A stretch of DNA of 64,000 nucleotides from Mycolicibacillus koreensis (lineage in GTDB: Bacteria > Actinomycetota > Actinomycetes > Mycobacteriales > Mycobacteriaceae): positions 62,001 through 126,000 of the forward strand of contig NZ_NCXO01000005.1 of assembly GCF_002104795.1 (NCBI RefSeq), read 5' to 3'. Positions within the stretch are counted from its first letter, which is position 1, and every line of letters starts with the position of its first letter. A program made the position numbers and the translations under genes. Below are positions 1-8,701 of this stretch, in pieces. The notes under the pieces are model-generated. The model saw nothing but the letters and a program-made list of their open reading frames with translations. It searched no databases and was not told the DNA's origin.

Positions 1-2
1 GA

Positions 3-443
3 GCAGCGCCCACACGAGGGAAGGAAGGTCAAGATGACAGAATCACCTTCGGACAGTTCCTCAACCCCTTCGCCGCACTCCACGACTGTGCCAGCACCCT
101 CATGACCCCCCACTACCGGCAATGGGATCGGGAGGTCGCCGGTCACCAGATGTTCGTCGGAATGGCACAAGCCGGTGGCCGCCAGCCGCACGAGGACCTC
201 CCCGGGACCTGGCGGATCCAAATCGACTTCTTCGACCTCCCACTTCTGCTCCAAGCCCCACAAAACAGCCGCACGTGTCTTCATGTTGAAGTCCCTTCTA
301 TCGAATTACGCTTCTCGAGTAGTTATCCCGACCGCGCACGGTGGTCGCGCGAACTGTCCTGGATGATCTCCGGGCACATCGCCCAGAGGCCCGCGCCGCT
401 CACCCGTGCCCGGGCGCGGTACCGCACCGACATCACACATTGA
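3..443 (+). CDS. Unrecognised open frame at the left edge, possibly the 3' end of a gene
   Basis: A plus-strand frame is open from the window edge to a stop at 441-443, with the first internal ATG at 102. I do not recognise the protein; its end is rich in Arg, Pro and Ala, as is common in non-coding high-GC frames. A second short frame starts at ATG 34 after a GGAAGG-like ribosome site and stops at 105, overlapping the ATG at 102. The frame also overlaps the end of the convergent SCP2 gene by 11 bp. It could be a gene remnant, a frameshifted gene or chance; nothing else coding is visible in 1-432. Confidence 0.2.
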   Translation, partial: AAPTRGKEGQDDRITFGQFLNPFAALHDCASTLMTPHYRQWDREVAGHQMFVGMAQAGGRQPHEDLPGTWRIQIDFFDLPLLLQAPQNSRTCLHVEVPSIELRFSSSYPDRARWSRELSWMISGHIAQRPAPLTRARARYRTDITH

Positions 444-843
444 GCAGGTCGTGACGCTTGTCGGCCTCAAGGATTGCCCGGTATTCCGGAAAGAGGTTCT
501 TTGCCTGCGGTATGAGCTTGATCAGTTTGGTGACAGGACCTTTCGCTCGTACAGTTCCTTTCGCCATCGCCATGGTCAAGTTCACCTTCCCCAACCAGAA
601 CCTGTTGCCGGTATCCGCGGACATGAACAATTCGACATTCGGTGTAACGCCACTGTCCGCGCCGGTCTCTACGACCTTCTCCGGCATATCCACGGTTAGT
701 ACCGCATCCGGATCGGTGTAGTGGATCCGTAACACCACCCCGGACCCGGCAAGTCTGTTCGCAAGGTCTTCGTTCTCCAAACCTCGTCGAAAGATGCCGG
801 CGAGGTAGCGGTAAACCTCTTCCGCATCAGCGAAGACAGCCAT
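433..843 (-). CDS. SCP2 sterol-carrier domain protein
   Basis: A 136-residue protein made of a single SCP2 (sterol-carrier) domain. The sequence shows the usual pattern: an alpha-helical start, a beta-rich middle with an LTVDMPEK-type strand, and a late GTVRAKGPVTKLIKLIP segment, typical of mycobacterial SCP2 proteins that bind sterol or acyl-CoA ligands in a hydrophobic tunnel. There is no signal peptide or membrane segment, so it should be cytosolic. The ATG at 843 follows a GAAGGGAGAA ribosome site. It is the last gene of the long minus-strand block that starts near 14.5 kb and probably carries lipid intermediates between those enzymes. The ligand cannot be inferred. Confidence 0.8.
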   Translation of the reverse strand: MAVFADAEEVYRYLAGIFRRGLENEDLANRLAGSGVVLRIHYTDPDAVLTVDMPEKVVETGADSGVTPNVELFMSADTGNRFWLGKVNLTMAMAKGTVRAKGPVTKLIKLIPQAKNLFPEYRAILEADKRHDLLNV

Positions 844-934
844 CGTGATTCTCCCTTCTTATGACACAATTCAAAGCGCTCAAATAAATCTGCTGGGTCG
901 CAACCAGTTCGGCTTGCTCCGAAGCAATCAGAAC

Positions 935-1993
935 TCATAGGAGTAGATCTCCTGCCTCCCTCAGCGCCTCCGCGAGTCGACGTTCGGCTGTCGGCAATTG
1001 CGCAGCCACGGACGCGGCGCCGCTCGCTCTTCGGTGCGGATCTGCACCGCGGTCATAAGCGGCGTGCGCAACCGCGGTCCACAACTCAGATGCGGTCTTT
1101 GCAGCCTCCGCTGCTTTAAACGCAGGTTCGAAACTCAACTCTTCAGCGACGCGCCGACATCCACGTGCTTGCAGATCTCGGAACAGACCGCCTCCGGTTC
1201 CGGCTTTTTCGATGAAGGCGCTCAGCGCAAACAAGGCTCCGTCGAGGGTGTCGTCGTCAAAGATCTTCGGCCACCGCTTGAGATCCTCCACAAAAGTCGA
1301 TACCCCTGGTAGCCCACGCACCTGAATTTCACAATCGGAGTCCTCGGTGATCGGCGCGCTCACACACGAACCCTGCATCGCGTCCGCGGACCTACGGAAG
1401 GCCGACCGGGCAGCATTGCCGAGATCTGGTGCCGCGCCGGGCCACTCGACTACGTAGGTGGTGTGCCGCGTGGGGACGGGAAATCCCGTCGATGCCCGCG
1501 CCTTCCGTAGATTCTCGTAAGGCACGGCTTGAGGTGTATCGCGATCGTTATCGACCACGAAGGCGAGTTCCTCGTCGTCGTCGTACCCTACGATCACGAC
1601 ATCGTGCCGGCTCATACTCAGACGCGTTCTCAGATAGGGCAATTCGGCGATGTCAGTCCACACCATGACCGGCGTACCGGCATCGATCTGTTCGGTCACC
1701 CATTTCCACCCGAGATCGGGGTCGTCTGTCGAACGACACTCGAAGCGCGCGCCCAACCGGGTCAAGTATTCGTCTTCGAGGTCCGCGCTGCGTCCAACGA
1801 GGTAGATCGGTGGACGTAGGTGGGCCGAGCGAACATACGAGAAGTCGAGGGCCCCGCCGAGAGCAAACACGATGCCTTCGTCCGGGGTGTCATCACCCCA
1901 ACGGATCCCGGCCCATTCGGTCAAATCCCGAAGAGCCCCCGATCCGCAGTGGCCGCCCATGTCGTGGCGATACGGCACCACCATCGATGCCAT
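935..1993 (-). CDS. BtrH N-terminal domain / DUF4872-type protein
   Basis: A 352-residue protein with the BtrH-type N-terminal motif GGHCGSGAL (His15-Cys16), followed by a C39-peptidase-like fold region containing DIAELPYLRT and HDVVIVGYDDD, and a helical C-terminal DUF4872-like half from about residue 200. In the butirosin pathway BtrH transfers an acyl group from a carrier protein to an aminoglycoside, so the His-Cys pair suggests acyl transfer or amide chemistry; the substrate here is unknown. The ATG at 1993 has a strong GAGGAGGA ribosome site 5 bp away; a second ATG lies 9 bp downstream. It sits between an acyl-CoA dehydrogenase and an SCP2 gene, so the acyl group probably comes from this lipid pathway. 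Family assignment is fairly sure, function is inference. Confidence 0.7.
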   Translation of the reverse strand: MASMVVPYRHDMGGHCGSGALRDLTEWAGIRWGDDTPDEGIVFALGGALDFSYVRSAHLRPPIYLVGRSADLEDEYLTRLGARFECRSTDDPDLGWKWVTEQIDAGTPVMVWTDIAELPYLRTRLSMSRHDVVIVGYDDDEELAFVVDNDRDTPQAVPYENLRKARASTGFPVPTRHTTYVVEWPGAAPDLGNAARSAFRRSADAMQGSCVSAPITEDSDCEIQVRGLPGVSTFVEDLKRWPKIFDDDTLDGALFALSAFIEKAGTGGGLFRDLQARGCRRVAEELSFEPAFKAAEAAKTASELWTAVAHAAYDRGADPHRRASGAASVAAQLPTAERRLAEALREAGDLLL

Positions 1994-2042
1994 CAGTCCT
2001 CCTCCTCTAGATGACTAACGTGCGGGCGGCAACTCCTCTGAG

Positions 2043-3188
2043 TCATAGGGAACGCGAGATGATTTCCTTCATCACCTCGTTCGTGCCGGCATAGATTTTT
2101 TGCACGCGCTGATCCACCCACAACCTCGAGATGGGGTACTCGGTCATGTAGCCATATCCGCCGTGAAGCTGCATACAGTCATCGAGTACCTTCATCGCTC
2201 GCTCAGTGGTCCACCACTTCGCCATGGCGACGGTCTGCACGTCGAGTTGACCCGCAAGGTGCAGGTCGATGCAGTAGTCGAGGAACACTCGTGCGATGCG
2301 CGTTTCTGTCGCGGCTTCAGCCAGCGTGAACTTAGTGTTCTGAAAGCCAAAGACAGGCCGACCGAACGCCTCCCGCTCACGGGTGTACTTGAGCGTCTGC
2401 TCCAGGGCAAGTTCCATCGCTGCGACAGCCCCCACCGCGACGATGAGTCGCTCTTGTGGCAGCTGCGTCATCAGCTGAATGAAGCCCTGTCCCTCAGACT
2501 GGCCCAGTAGATGCGAGCGCGGAACTCTCACTTCATCGAAGAACAACTCGGAGGTGTCCTGGCCGCGCTGGCCGATTTTGTCGAGAACCTTGCCGCGCCG
2601 GAATCCCGCCCGGTCAGCCTCGACAACGATCAAAGAGATGCCCGCAGCGCCCTGGCTCGGATCTGTCTTGGCAACAACGATGATGAGGTCGGCCTGTTGG
2701 CCGTTGGTGATGAAAGTCTTGGAGCCGGTGATCACGTACTCGTCACCGTCCAGGAGGGCTTTTGTCTTGACGCTCTGCAGATCGGACCCGGTCCCCGGTT
2801 CTGTCATGGCGATCGCCCCGATCATTTCACCGGACGCCATCTTGGGAAGCCACTGCGCGCGCAGCTCTTCAGTCGCGTACTGCAGGATGTAGTGGGCGAC
2901 GATTCCGCTGTGCAGTCCCGCGCCCCATGAGCTGTCACCTATGCGGGCCTGCTCTTCAAGCACGACCGCTTCGTGCGCGAAAGTGCCACCGCCTCCGCCG
3001 TATTCCTCAGGTATAGACATGCAGAGCAGGCCCAGCTCGCCTGCTCGGTTCCACAGTTCTCGGTCGACGTGGTGCTGGTCTGCAAAGCGGTTCGCATGCG
3101 GCGCCAATTCGGCCGAGAAGAACTTCGCAGCGAGGTCACGAAGCTCGAGTAATTCGGCATTCATCCAGGGAGAGATTGGTGAGGACAT
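2043..3188 (-). CDS. Acyl-CoA dehydrogenase (FadE type)
   Basis: A 381-residue flavoprotein with the full acyl-CoA dehydrogenase layout: helical N-domain, the beta-domain signature AMTEPGTGSD, an ITNGQQADLIIVVAKTD strand and a C-terminal HGGYGYMTEYP motif. The position that is Glu in short/medium-chain enzymes is Ala here (YAGTNE), but the isovaleryl/long-chain-type Glu is present in PQERLIV, so it should be active. It introduces the alpha,beta double bond in the acyl-CoA made by the adjacent ligase. The ATG at 3188 follows GGAAGG. It lies 38 bp downstream of the acyl-CoA ligase gene. Chain length and branching of the substrate cannot be read from the sequence. Confidence 0.92.
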   Translation of the reverse strand: MSSPISPWMNAELLELRDLAAKFFSAELAPHANRFADQHHVDRELWNRAGELGLLCMSIPEEYGGGGGTFAHEAVVLEEQARIGDSSWGAGLHSGIVAHYILQYATEELRAQWLPKMASGEMIGAIAMTEPGTGSDLQSVKTKALLDGDEYVITGSKTFITNGQQADLIIVVAKTDPSQGAAGISLIVVEADRAGFRRGKVLDKIGQRGQDTSELFFDEVRVPRSHLLGQSEGQGFIQLMTQLPQERLIVAVGAVAAMELALEQTLKYTREREAFGRPVFGFQNTKFTLAEAATETRIARVFLDYCIDLHLAGQLDVQTVAMAKWWTTERAMKVLDDCMQLHGGYGYMTEYPISRLWVDQRVQKIYAGTNEVMKEIISRSL

Positions 3189-3226
3189 GATTACCTTCCG
3201 ACAGTTGGAATTTCAGGGATTTGACG

Positions 3227-4858
3227 TTATGACGTTTCGATTTCGATGAGGTATTCGCCGGCAGAGTGGCGCGCACGGATGGCCTTTTTGTCGTACTTTC
3301 CGACGCTCGTTCTCGGAATATCGGACACGAAGCTCCATCGCTCGGGAATCCACCATTTGGCGACTTTGTCCGCAAGGAACGATCGGAGTTGGTCAATGTC
3401 AACATCGGTTCCGGGGTGGACGACGACAAGCGCCAACGGCCTTTCCTGCCATTTATCGTCCGCGACGCCGACTACCGCCGCTTCGTACACGGCAGGGTGG
3501 CCGATCAGCGTGTTTTCCAGCTCCACCGAGGAGATCCATTCGCCACCTGACTTGATGACGTCTTTCGAGCGGTCGGTCAGTGTCAGATAGCCCTCGGCCT
3601 CGATCTTGCCCACATCACCGGTACGCAGCCATCCTTCGTCGAACTTCTCCGTATCGTTGTCTCCGAAATAGGACCCGGTGATCCAGGGACCGCGCGCCTG
3701 GATCTCCCCAACTGATTGCCCGTCCCACGGCACGTCTTTCCCGTCGTCGTCCCGCAACCGGATTTCGACACCGCAGATCGGCCGGCCCTGGGATGCGCGC
3801 AGCTCCCAGCGCCGCGTCGCGTCGGCTCTGTGAGGCGGACGTGCAACGGTCGCCAACGGAGAGGTTTCGGTCATACCCCAGGCCTGCACAATGGGCACGT
3901 CGTACTTCTCTTCGAATGCCCGCATCAACGAAAGCGGAACAGCAGACCCCCCGCACGCGACCAGCCGTAACGAAGAAATGTCCCGCTCAGGGTGCGAATC
4001 CAGATATCGGTCGACATCGTTCCAGATCGTCGGCACTGCACCGGCCAAGGTCGGTCTGGTGTCTTCGATGATCGACACCAACGGTTCGGCTTGGAGATAC
4101 CGGTCAGGCAGTACCAGATCCGCACCGGACATCAACGCTGCGTAAATAAGCCCCCACGCATTGGCGTGAAACATTGGGACGATGGCCAGCAGACGGTCGG
4201 CCTCGCTGACTGACAAAGCGTTAGCTGTGCAGGCGGTCAGGGAGTGAAGGTACGTCGAACGGTGGCTGTAGACGACGCCTTTGGGATCTCCGGTGGTACC
4301 GCTCGTATAACACATGGCCGCGGCGGACAGCTCGTCGAGCTCAGGCCAGTCGAATGATTCTTCTTGGCCGGCAAGCACTTCCTCGTAACGCAGAACGGTC
4401 TTCCCGCATCCCTGTAGCGGGGCAAGGTCGCCCTCTCCGGTGACGATGACGGTGTGCACCGACGCCATCGCTGGGAGCGCGCGCGCCAACAACGGGGCAA
4501 CCGAAGCGTCGACTAGGACGATCTGATCGCTCGCGTGGTTGGCGATGTACGCCAGTTGCTCTGGGGCCAAACGAATGTTGAGCGTGTGCAGGACCGCGCC
4601 CATGGAGGGAATCGCACAGTAGGCCTCCAGATGTTCCTGGTTGCTCCACTGGAAGGTGGCCACGCGTTGGTCTGCCGTGACGCCAAGACTGCGCAGCGCA
4701 TTGGCAAGGCGAGCCACTCGCGCCAGCACAATGCGGTAAGGCGTTCTCCGATATCCATTTCCGGTCGGAGTGACGACCTCGCTGTCACCGTGTATGGCTG
4801 CCGCATGCTGGACGATCGCCGACACCGTGAGCGGAACATTTTGCATTGTGCTTTGCAT
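3227..4858 (-). CDS. Fatty-acid/aryl CoA ligase (FadD type)
   Basis: A 543-residue ANL-superfamily adenylating enzyme. The P-loop motif YTSGTTGDPKGV is near residue 180, the A5/A7 motifs WGMTETSP and GWLRTGDVG follow, and the C-terminal Lys lies in SVGKYDKKAIR. It would activate a carboxylic acid with ATP and CoA for the adjacent acyl-CoA dehydrogenase. The ATG at 4858 has an AAAGGG ribosome site; an in-frame ATG at 4846 is an alternative. It follows the transglutaminase-like gene by 14 bp, in the same operon. With a monooxygenase and esterase upstream, the natural acid is probably a ring-opened or shortened product of a cyclic or long-chain ketone; that is inference. Confidence 0.92.
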   Translation of the reverse strand: MQSTMQNVPLTVSAIVQHAAAIHGDSEVVTPTGNGYRRTPYRIVLARVARLANALRSLGVTADQRVATFQWSNQEHLEAYCAIPSMGAVLHTLNIRLAPEQLAYIANHASDQIVLVDASVAPLLARALPAMASVHTVIVTGEGDLAPLQGCGKTVLRYEEVLAGQEESFDWPELDELSAAAMCYTSGTTGDPKGVVYSHRSTYLHSLTACTANALSVSEADRLLAIVPMFHANAWGLIYAALMSGADLVLPDRYLQAEPLVSIIEDTRPTLAGAVPTIWNDVDRYLDSHPERDISSLRLVACGGSAVPLSLMRAFEEKYDVPIVQAWGMTETSPLATVARPPHRADATRRWELRASQGRPICGVEIRLRDDDGKDVPWDGQSVGEIQARGPWITGSYFGDNDTEKFDEGWLRTGDVGKIEAEGYLTLTDRSKDVIKSGGEWISSVELENTLIGHPAVYEAAVVGVADDKWQERPLALVVVHPGTDVDIDQLRSFLADKVAKWWIPERWSFVSDIPRTSVGKYDKKAIRARHSAGEYLIEIETS

Positions 4859-4872
4859 CGTGTAGTGCCCTT

Positions 4873-5526
4873 TCAGGCGAAGAGGTCGGGACGGCTGTTC
4901 GGCTGATCGATGAATGTGCCGTAATGCGTTCTCAGTGCTTGCAGGATGTCTGCTAGGGGTAGATCGTCGTAGGCTCCCCGGTCGCGCAGATACTCCATGT
5001 GCTGGGTGCCGTCAGCGGTGAAACCATGGAGTAGCGCGTCGCTACGGCCGTCGAACTCGATCGGCGAGACACCGAAGCGTGCGCACAGCTCGCGATTGAA
5101 CGCCGGGGTGGCCTTTACCCACGCACCGTTGAGGAACATGAGACTGTAGCCGTGGTAGACGAAAACGTCGCTACCACCCATCCGCTCGCGCAATGCCTTG
5201 GTCTGGAGGTGGTTTCGGACGTCGGCGAACCCCAGCCGCGCCGGGATTCCCGCCGCTCGGCACGCTGCAGTCAAGAGCACGGCCTTCGGGACGCAGTAGG
5301 CCCGTTCTGCGGTCGCGACGGTGCTGGCGCGATACGCGTGCGGGTTGTCGGTCACCGTGTAGGGGTCGTACCAAATGGAGTCACGGACCGCGGTGAAGAT
5401 GGCGATGGCCTTCTCGGTGTCGCCGCAGGCATCACGGATCGTCGATGACACGAAGTCACGTACCGAATCTTGTTGCCAGTCAAGAAACTCCGTGGGTTCG
5501 AGGTAGGGCCTGTGGTCGACGGTCAT
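4873..5526 (-). CDS. Transglutaminase-like domain protein
   Basis: A 217-residue protein with a transglutaminase/protease-like core: catalytic-type Cys78 in AYCVPKAVLL, the following GIPARLGFADVRNH stretch, and His125 in VYHGYSLMFLNGAW. Where classical members have the third catalytic Asp (WxxLDPT), this one has WVKATPAFN, so the triad is altered; I believe this variant recurs in small bacterial homologues. The start at 5526 overlaps the P450 stop as ATGA, so translation is probably coupled. Longer in-frame starts exist inside the P450 gene but would give a tail with no family resemblance. Its reaction is unknown; it may be a cysteine hydrolase or acyltransferase acting on a pathway intermediate. 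Confidence 0.75.
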   Translation of the reverse strand: MTVDHRPYLEPTEFLDWQQDSVRDFVSSTIRDACGDTEKAIAIFTAVRDSIWYDPYTVTDNPHAYRASTVATAERAYCVPKAVLLTAACRAAGIPARLGFADVRNHLQTKALRERMGGSDVFVYHGYSLMFLNGAWVKATPAFNRELCARFGVSPIEFDGRSDALLHGFTADGTQHMEYLRDRGAYDDLPLADILQALRTHYGTFIDQPNSRPDLFA

Positions 5527-6980
5527 CGGCGCTTCAACTGCAACGGAAGTCCGTCCACCGGAATGGGCAGGGAGGTGTTGTCCCATCGGACGTGATAGTT
5601 CTCCGGCACCGTCCAGGTGAGCGAACGCAGCATCCTGTGCAGGATTGCTTTGACCTCGAGCGTCCCGAATTGCATGCCGATGCACTTGTGCGCTCCACCT
5701 CCGAACGGAACCCAGGCGAATCGGTGGTGTTGGTCTTCGCGCCGAGGCTCGTCGAAACGTGAGGGATCGAACCGCCCCGGATCACTCCAGATCGTTCGAT
5801 CGAAGTGATTTACGGCAGGCGTTATAGCGCATAACGTGTTCGAGGGGATGTGATATCCATCGATGGCGACATCTCGAACCGTCTTGCGCATCACCAGCGG
5901 AACAGGTGCAAGCAGTCTGAGCGCTTCCTTGATCACGAGGTCGATGACCGTCATCTTCTCCAGGGCCTCGATGTCCGGCAACCCGTCACCGATGGCCGCG
6001 GCTTCCGCAGCCGCAGCCTCCTGCCACTGCGGATACTTGGCAAGGAAATAGGTGACCGCTGTGGTGGTGATCGTCGAGGTGTCGTGGGCCGCCATCATCA
6101 AGAAGATCATGTGATTCACCACATCCTCGTCGGAAAACCGCTCCCCGTCTTCGGTCGTGGCTTGACAGAGAGCAGCGAACAGATCCTCCGTTTCACCGGC
6201 TCGCGCGGCCGGCAGATGCCGGAAGAAGTAGTCCTCCAAAACGCGCCGCCCTTGCACACCAGCGCGGAATCTGGTTCCCGGAAGCGGAGCACGCACAAGG
6301 GAACTCGCCGCCCGGACCGTAGCGACGAACGCCTTGTTGACAGCATCGCTCTCGTCCTTGCCGCGGCCGCCCATGAAGACGTCGGTAGCGATGTCGAGGG
6401 TGAGTTCCTTCAACAGTGGGTAGATTCGAACCGACGGGCCCACCGGCCACGCAGGCACTGCCGAGCGAACGCATGGCGTTACCTGTTCGACGTATCCGGT
6501 CAGGCGCGGACGCGTAAACGCCTCCTGCATGATGCGCCGGTGCATCAAGTGCTCGTCGAAGCTCATGAGCATCAAACCGCGATGGAAGAAGGCGTCGATC
6601 AGGAAGGACCAGCCATCCTGAGAGAATGCCTTCGCTTCGCTCGTGAACGCCTCTCGAGTGGCGTCAGGGCCGGCGATGACCACCATCTTGGTGCCGAACG
6701 CGCCCATCCACGACACCGAACCCAGACGGTCGTAGCGCTCTCGACTGAAATCCGAGCCGAATCGGATGTAGTCGAGCGTGTGACCTACGAAGGGCAGTCC
6801 GGCATCCCCCCGGACGGCTTTCAATCCACTGCCCGCGGGTGCCGGTGCCAGTTCACGAACCGGCCAGTCCCGGCTCCATCGACGCCATCTGTCGTCGACG
6901 GCGTGAGGCGCGGGGACCATGATCACAGAGGACAACCGCTCCTTCACGTGGTGCGCAGGTGCGAGAAGGTGATTCGTCAT
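5523..6980 (-). CDS. Cytochrome P450
   Basis: A 485-residue P450: proline-poor N-terminus with GLPFVGHTLD, I-helix oxygen-binding segment AAHDTSTITT, ExxR motif EALRLL, and heme-binding loop FGGGAHKCIG with Cys433. No N-terminal membrane anchor is seen, so it should be soluble and need an external ferredoxin and reductase; none is encoded in this block, the nearest being at 35.2 and 36.9 kb. The loop and I-helix resemble the CYP51/CYP136-like class more than CYP125-type mycobacterial P450s, but the subfamily is uncertain. ATG 6980 follows a perfect AGGAGGAACC ribosome site; an upstream in-frame ATG at 7019 lacks one. Probably hydroxylates the hydrophobic substrate of the block. Confidence 0.92.
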   Translation of the reverse strand: MTNHLLAPAHHVKERLSSVIMVPAPHAVDDRWRRWSRDWPVRELAPAPAGSGLKAVRGDAGLPFVGHTLDYIRFGSDFSRERYDRLGSVSWMGAFGTKMVVIAGPDATREAFTSEAKAFSQDGWSFLIDAFFHRGLMLMSFDEHLMHRRIMQEAFTRPRLTGYVEQVTPCVRSAVPAWPVGPSVRIYPLLKELTLDIATDVFMGGRGKDESDAVNKAFVATVRAASSLVRAPLPGTRFRAGVQGRRVLEDYFFRHLPAARAGETEDLFAALCQATTEDGERFSDEDVVNHMIFLMMAAHDTSTITTTAVTYFLAKYPQWQEAAAAEAAAIGDGLPDIEALEKMTVIDLVIKEALRLLAPVPLVMRKTVRDVAIDGYHIPSNTLCAITPAVNHFDRTIWSDPGRFDPSRFDEPRREDQHHRFAWVPFGGGAHKCIGMQFGTLEVKAILHRMLRSLTWTVPENYHVRWDNTSLPIPVDGLPLQLKRR

Positions 6981-7042
6981 GGTTCCTCCTGGACGCTGGG
7001 CCGCTTTGACGGCGTCCACCAGTCTTTACAAAGATGCCATTG

Positions 7043-7060
7043 ATGTCAATATCTAGACAT
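7043..7060 (-). promoter_or_regulatory. Candidate internal promoter/operator upstream of the P450 gene
   Basis: In the 115-bp gap between the first BVMO gene and the P450, the minus strand has a consensus TTGACA (7044-7049) about 65 bp before the P450 start. It overlaps an inverted repeat with ATGTC arms (7043-7047 and 7056-7060, 8-bp spacer). This is the AT-richest stretch of the block. It may let P450 and downstream genes be transcribed separately. No good -10 hexamer at ideal spacing was seen. Confidence 0.35.
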
Positions 7061-7095
7061 TATTGGCCTAGCGGTTAAGTGCGCGTCTCGTGCCC

Positions 7096-8625
7096 TTAGT
7101 CGGCCAGGCTCGGTTCTGCAGGGTCTCCGACCTTTAGACGCCCGACGTTTCTCAAGACGTAATCGCCGCTGTGCGGCTTCCGGGTAAGGAGTCGATAAAC
7201 CAAGGTAGGCCCCGGCCAGTTCGTCGGGATTTCCCCGCTCGAGGTTCGATACCAGCTCGCACACAGCGCCCACACCGACCTCCGTAGTCGCCTTCTCAAG
7301 CGCGTGTTGTAGCGTTGCGCGCTCTCCGCCCTGACATCGATCGCATGACCCGGATGAGCAGCCACGGCTTTGATGAGCGTTGCGATGTGACGGACTTGTG
7401 ACTCGATCATGTAGAGGATCGACCCCGAGCCCACATTCGTGTTGGGACCATAAAGCAGGAACAGGTTCGGGAACATGGGGACAGTGATGCCCAGATATGC
7501 GTACGCCTGGGTCTTCCAACCCTCGGCCAAGGAGACTCCGCGAGAGCCGCGCACGGACATCGGGGCGAGAAAATCGGTGGCGCGAAACCCGGTTCCGTAG
7601 ATCACGACATCTGCAGGACGAAACTTTCCATCCACGGTCTTGACACCGTTGTCGCAGAGCTCTGCGATAGCCTTCGGCACCAACGACACGCGATCACTCG
7701 CGATTGCTGGATAGTAATCATTCGAGAACAGCACTCGCTTGCACCCTGGCGCGTCCGAAGGCATCAATTGCTCGCGCAAAGATGGGCTAGCAACCTGCCG
7801 ATGTAGGTGGCGGCGCGCGATCGCACCGAGGACGCGTGAGAGGGGCTTCGCGTCGACTAGCGTCACAGCGAGCAACTCGAAAATTAGCCATACCGCGAAA
7901 CGCTCGAGGCGCAGCGCCATCGGCAATAACTCGCTCACCCTGTCGTGAAGGACTCCATACCTGCTGTCCCACTTCGGCAAGATCCACGGAGCCGTGCGCT
8001 GATATAGCGTGACATGCTCCGCCTCCTGGGCGATGTGTGGCACGAATTGGATGGCACTAGCTCCTGTGCCGATGACGGCTACTTGCTTGCCGCGAAGCGA
8101 AACCGATCGGTCCCAACGCGCCGAATGAAAGCGCGGCCCCTGGAAGGTGTCTGCGTCGGCAATAACGGGTACGTGGGGCAAGGAGAGCTGACCCACGGCC
8201 GAGACGACGACATCGCAGGTTATTGTCTCGTTCGAGTTCGTAACCAGGGTCCAACGCCCTGGCTGGTCATCGAAGGTCATTGCGACAACTTCGGTCTGGG
8301 TACGCAGATGCGCGGCCAGTCCGCCACTCTCCACGAGTTGTTGGAGGTACTTGAGTATCTCGGGCTGCTCGGCATATCGCCGTGACCAACGAGGATTGGG
8401 CTTGTACGAGAGTGAGTACAACGCTGACGGCACGTCGCAGGCCGCTCCCGGATAGGTGTTGTCACGCCAAACACCCCCGATGTCTGCAGCCTTTTCCAGG
8501 ATCGTGAAGTTCGTGAACCCGTCCTTCTTCAGCCGGTGGGCCATCGCAACCCCGGCGAAGCCGGCCCCGATGATCACGATCGACGGATCGTACGCGCGAC
8601 AGGCCGTCGCGAAGTTGCTGCTCAT
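7096..8625 (-). CDS. Baeyer-Villiger-type flavin monooxygenase 1
   Basis: A 509-residue class B flavoprotein monooxygenase. The FAD Rossmann motif GAGFAG lies at 20-25, the NADPH motif GTGASA at 186-191, and between them the Baeyer-Villiger fingerprint F161-x-G163-x3-H167-x3-W171. It should use NADPH and O2 to insert oxygen next to a ketone, giving an ester or lactone. The ATG at 8625 is chosen because the FAD motif then lies 20 residues in, as in the two paralogues; an upstream in-frame start at 8871 would run into the neighbouring esterase gene. No strong ribosome site is visible. It is the third of three BVMO genes in the block and lies next to the esterase that could hydrolyse its product. 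Confidence 0.9.
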   Translation of the reverse strand: MSSNFATACRAYDPSIVIIGAGFAGVAMAHRLKKDGFTNFTILEKAADIGGVWRDNTYPGAACDVPSALYSLSYKPNPRWSRRYAEQPEILKYLQQLVESGGLAAHLRTQTEVVAMTFDDQPGRWTLVTNSNETITCDVVVSAVGQLSLPHVPVIADADTFQGPRFHSARWDRSVSLRGKQVAVIGTGASAIQFVPHIAQEAEHVTLYQRTAPWILPKWDSRYGVLHDRVSELLPMALRLERFAVWLIFELLAVTLVDAKPLSRVLGAIARRHLHRQVASPSLREQLMPSDAPGCKRVLFSNDYYPAIASDRVSLVPKAIAELCDNGVKTVDGKFRPADVVIYGTGFRATDFLAPMSVRGSRGVSLAEGWKTQAYAYLGITVPMFPNLFLLYGPNTNVGSGSILYMIESQVRHIATLIKAVAAHPGHAIDVRAESAQRYNTRLRRRLRRSVWALCASWYRTSSGEIPTNWPGPTLVYRLLTRKPHSGDYVLRNVGRLKVGDPAEPSLAD

Positions 8626-8701
8626 GAGGCAGAGACGACTGACTTCACGCTGCGGCGGTCGAGGTGGTGTAGGTGTAGGAGCATTGCCTGTTCGGACACT
8701 T

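Noticed and set aside
34..105. A 23-residue peptide gene with a ribosome site at the left edge
   Set aside because: The Ser/Pro/Thr-rich product resembles nothing and the region is too close to the edge to judge; kept only as a remark.
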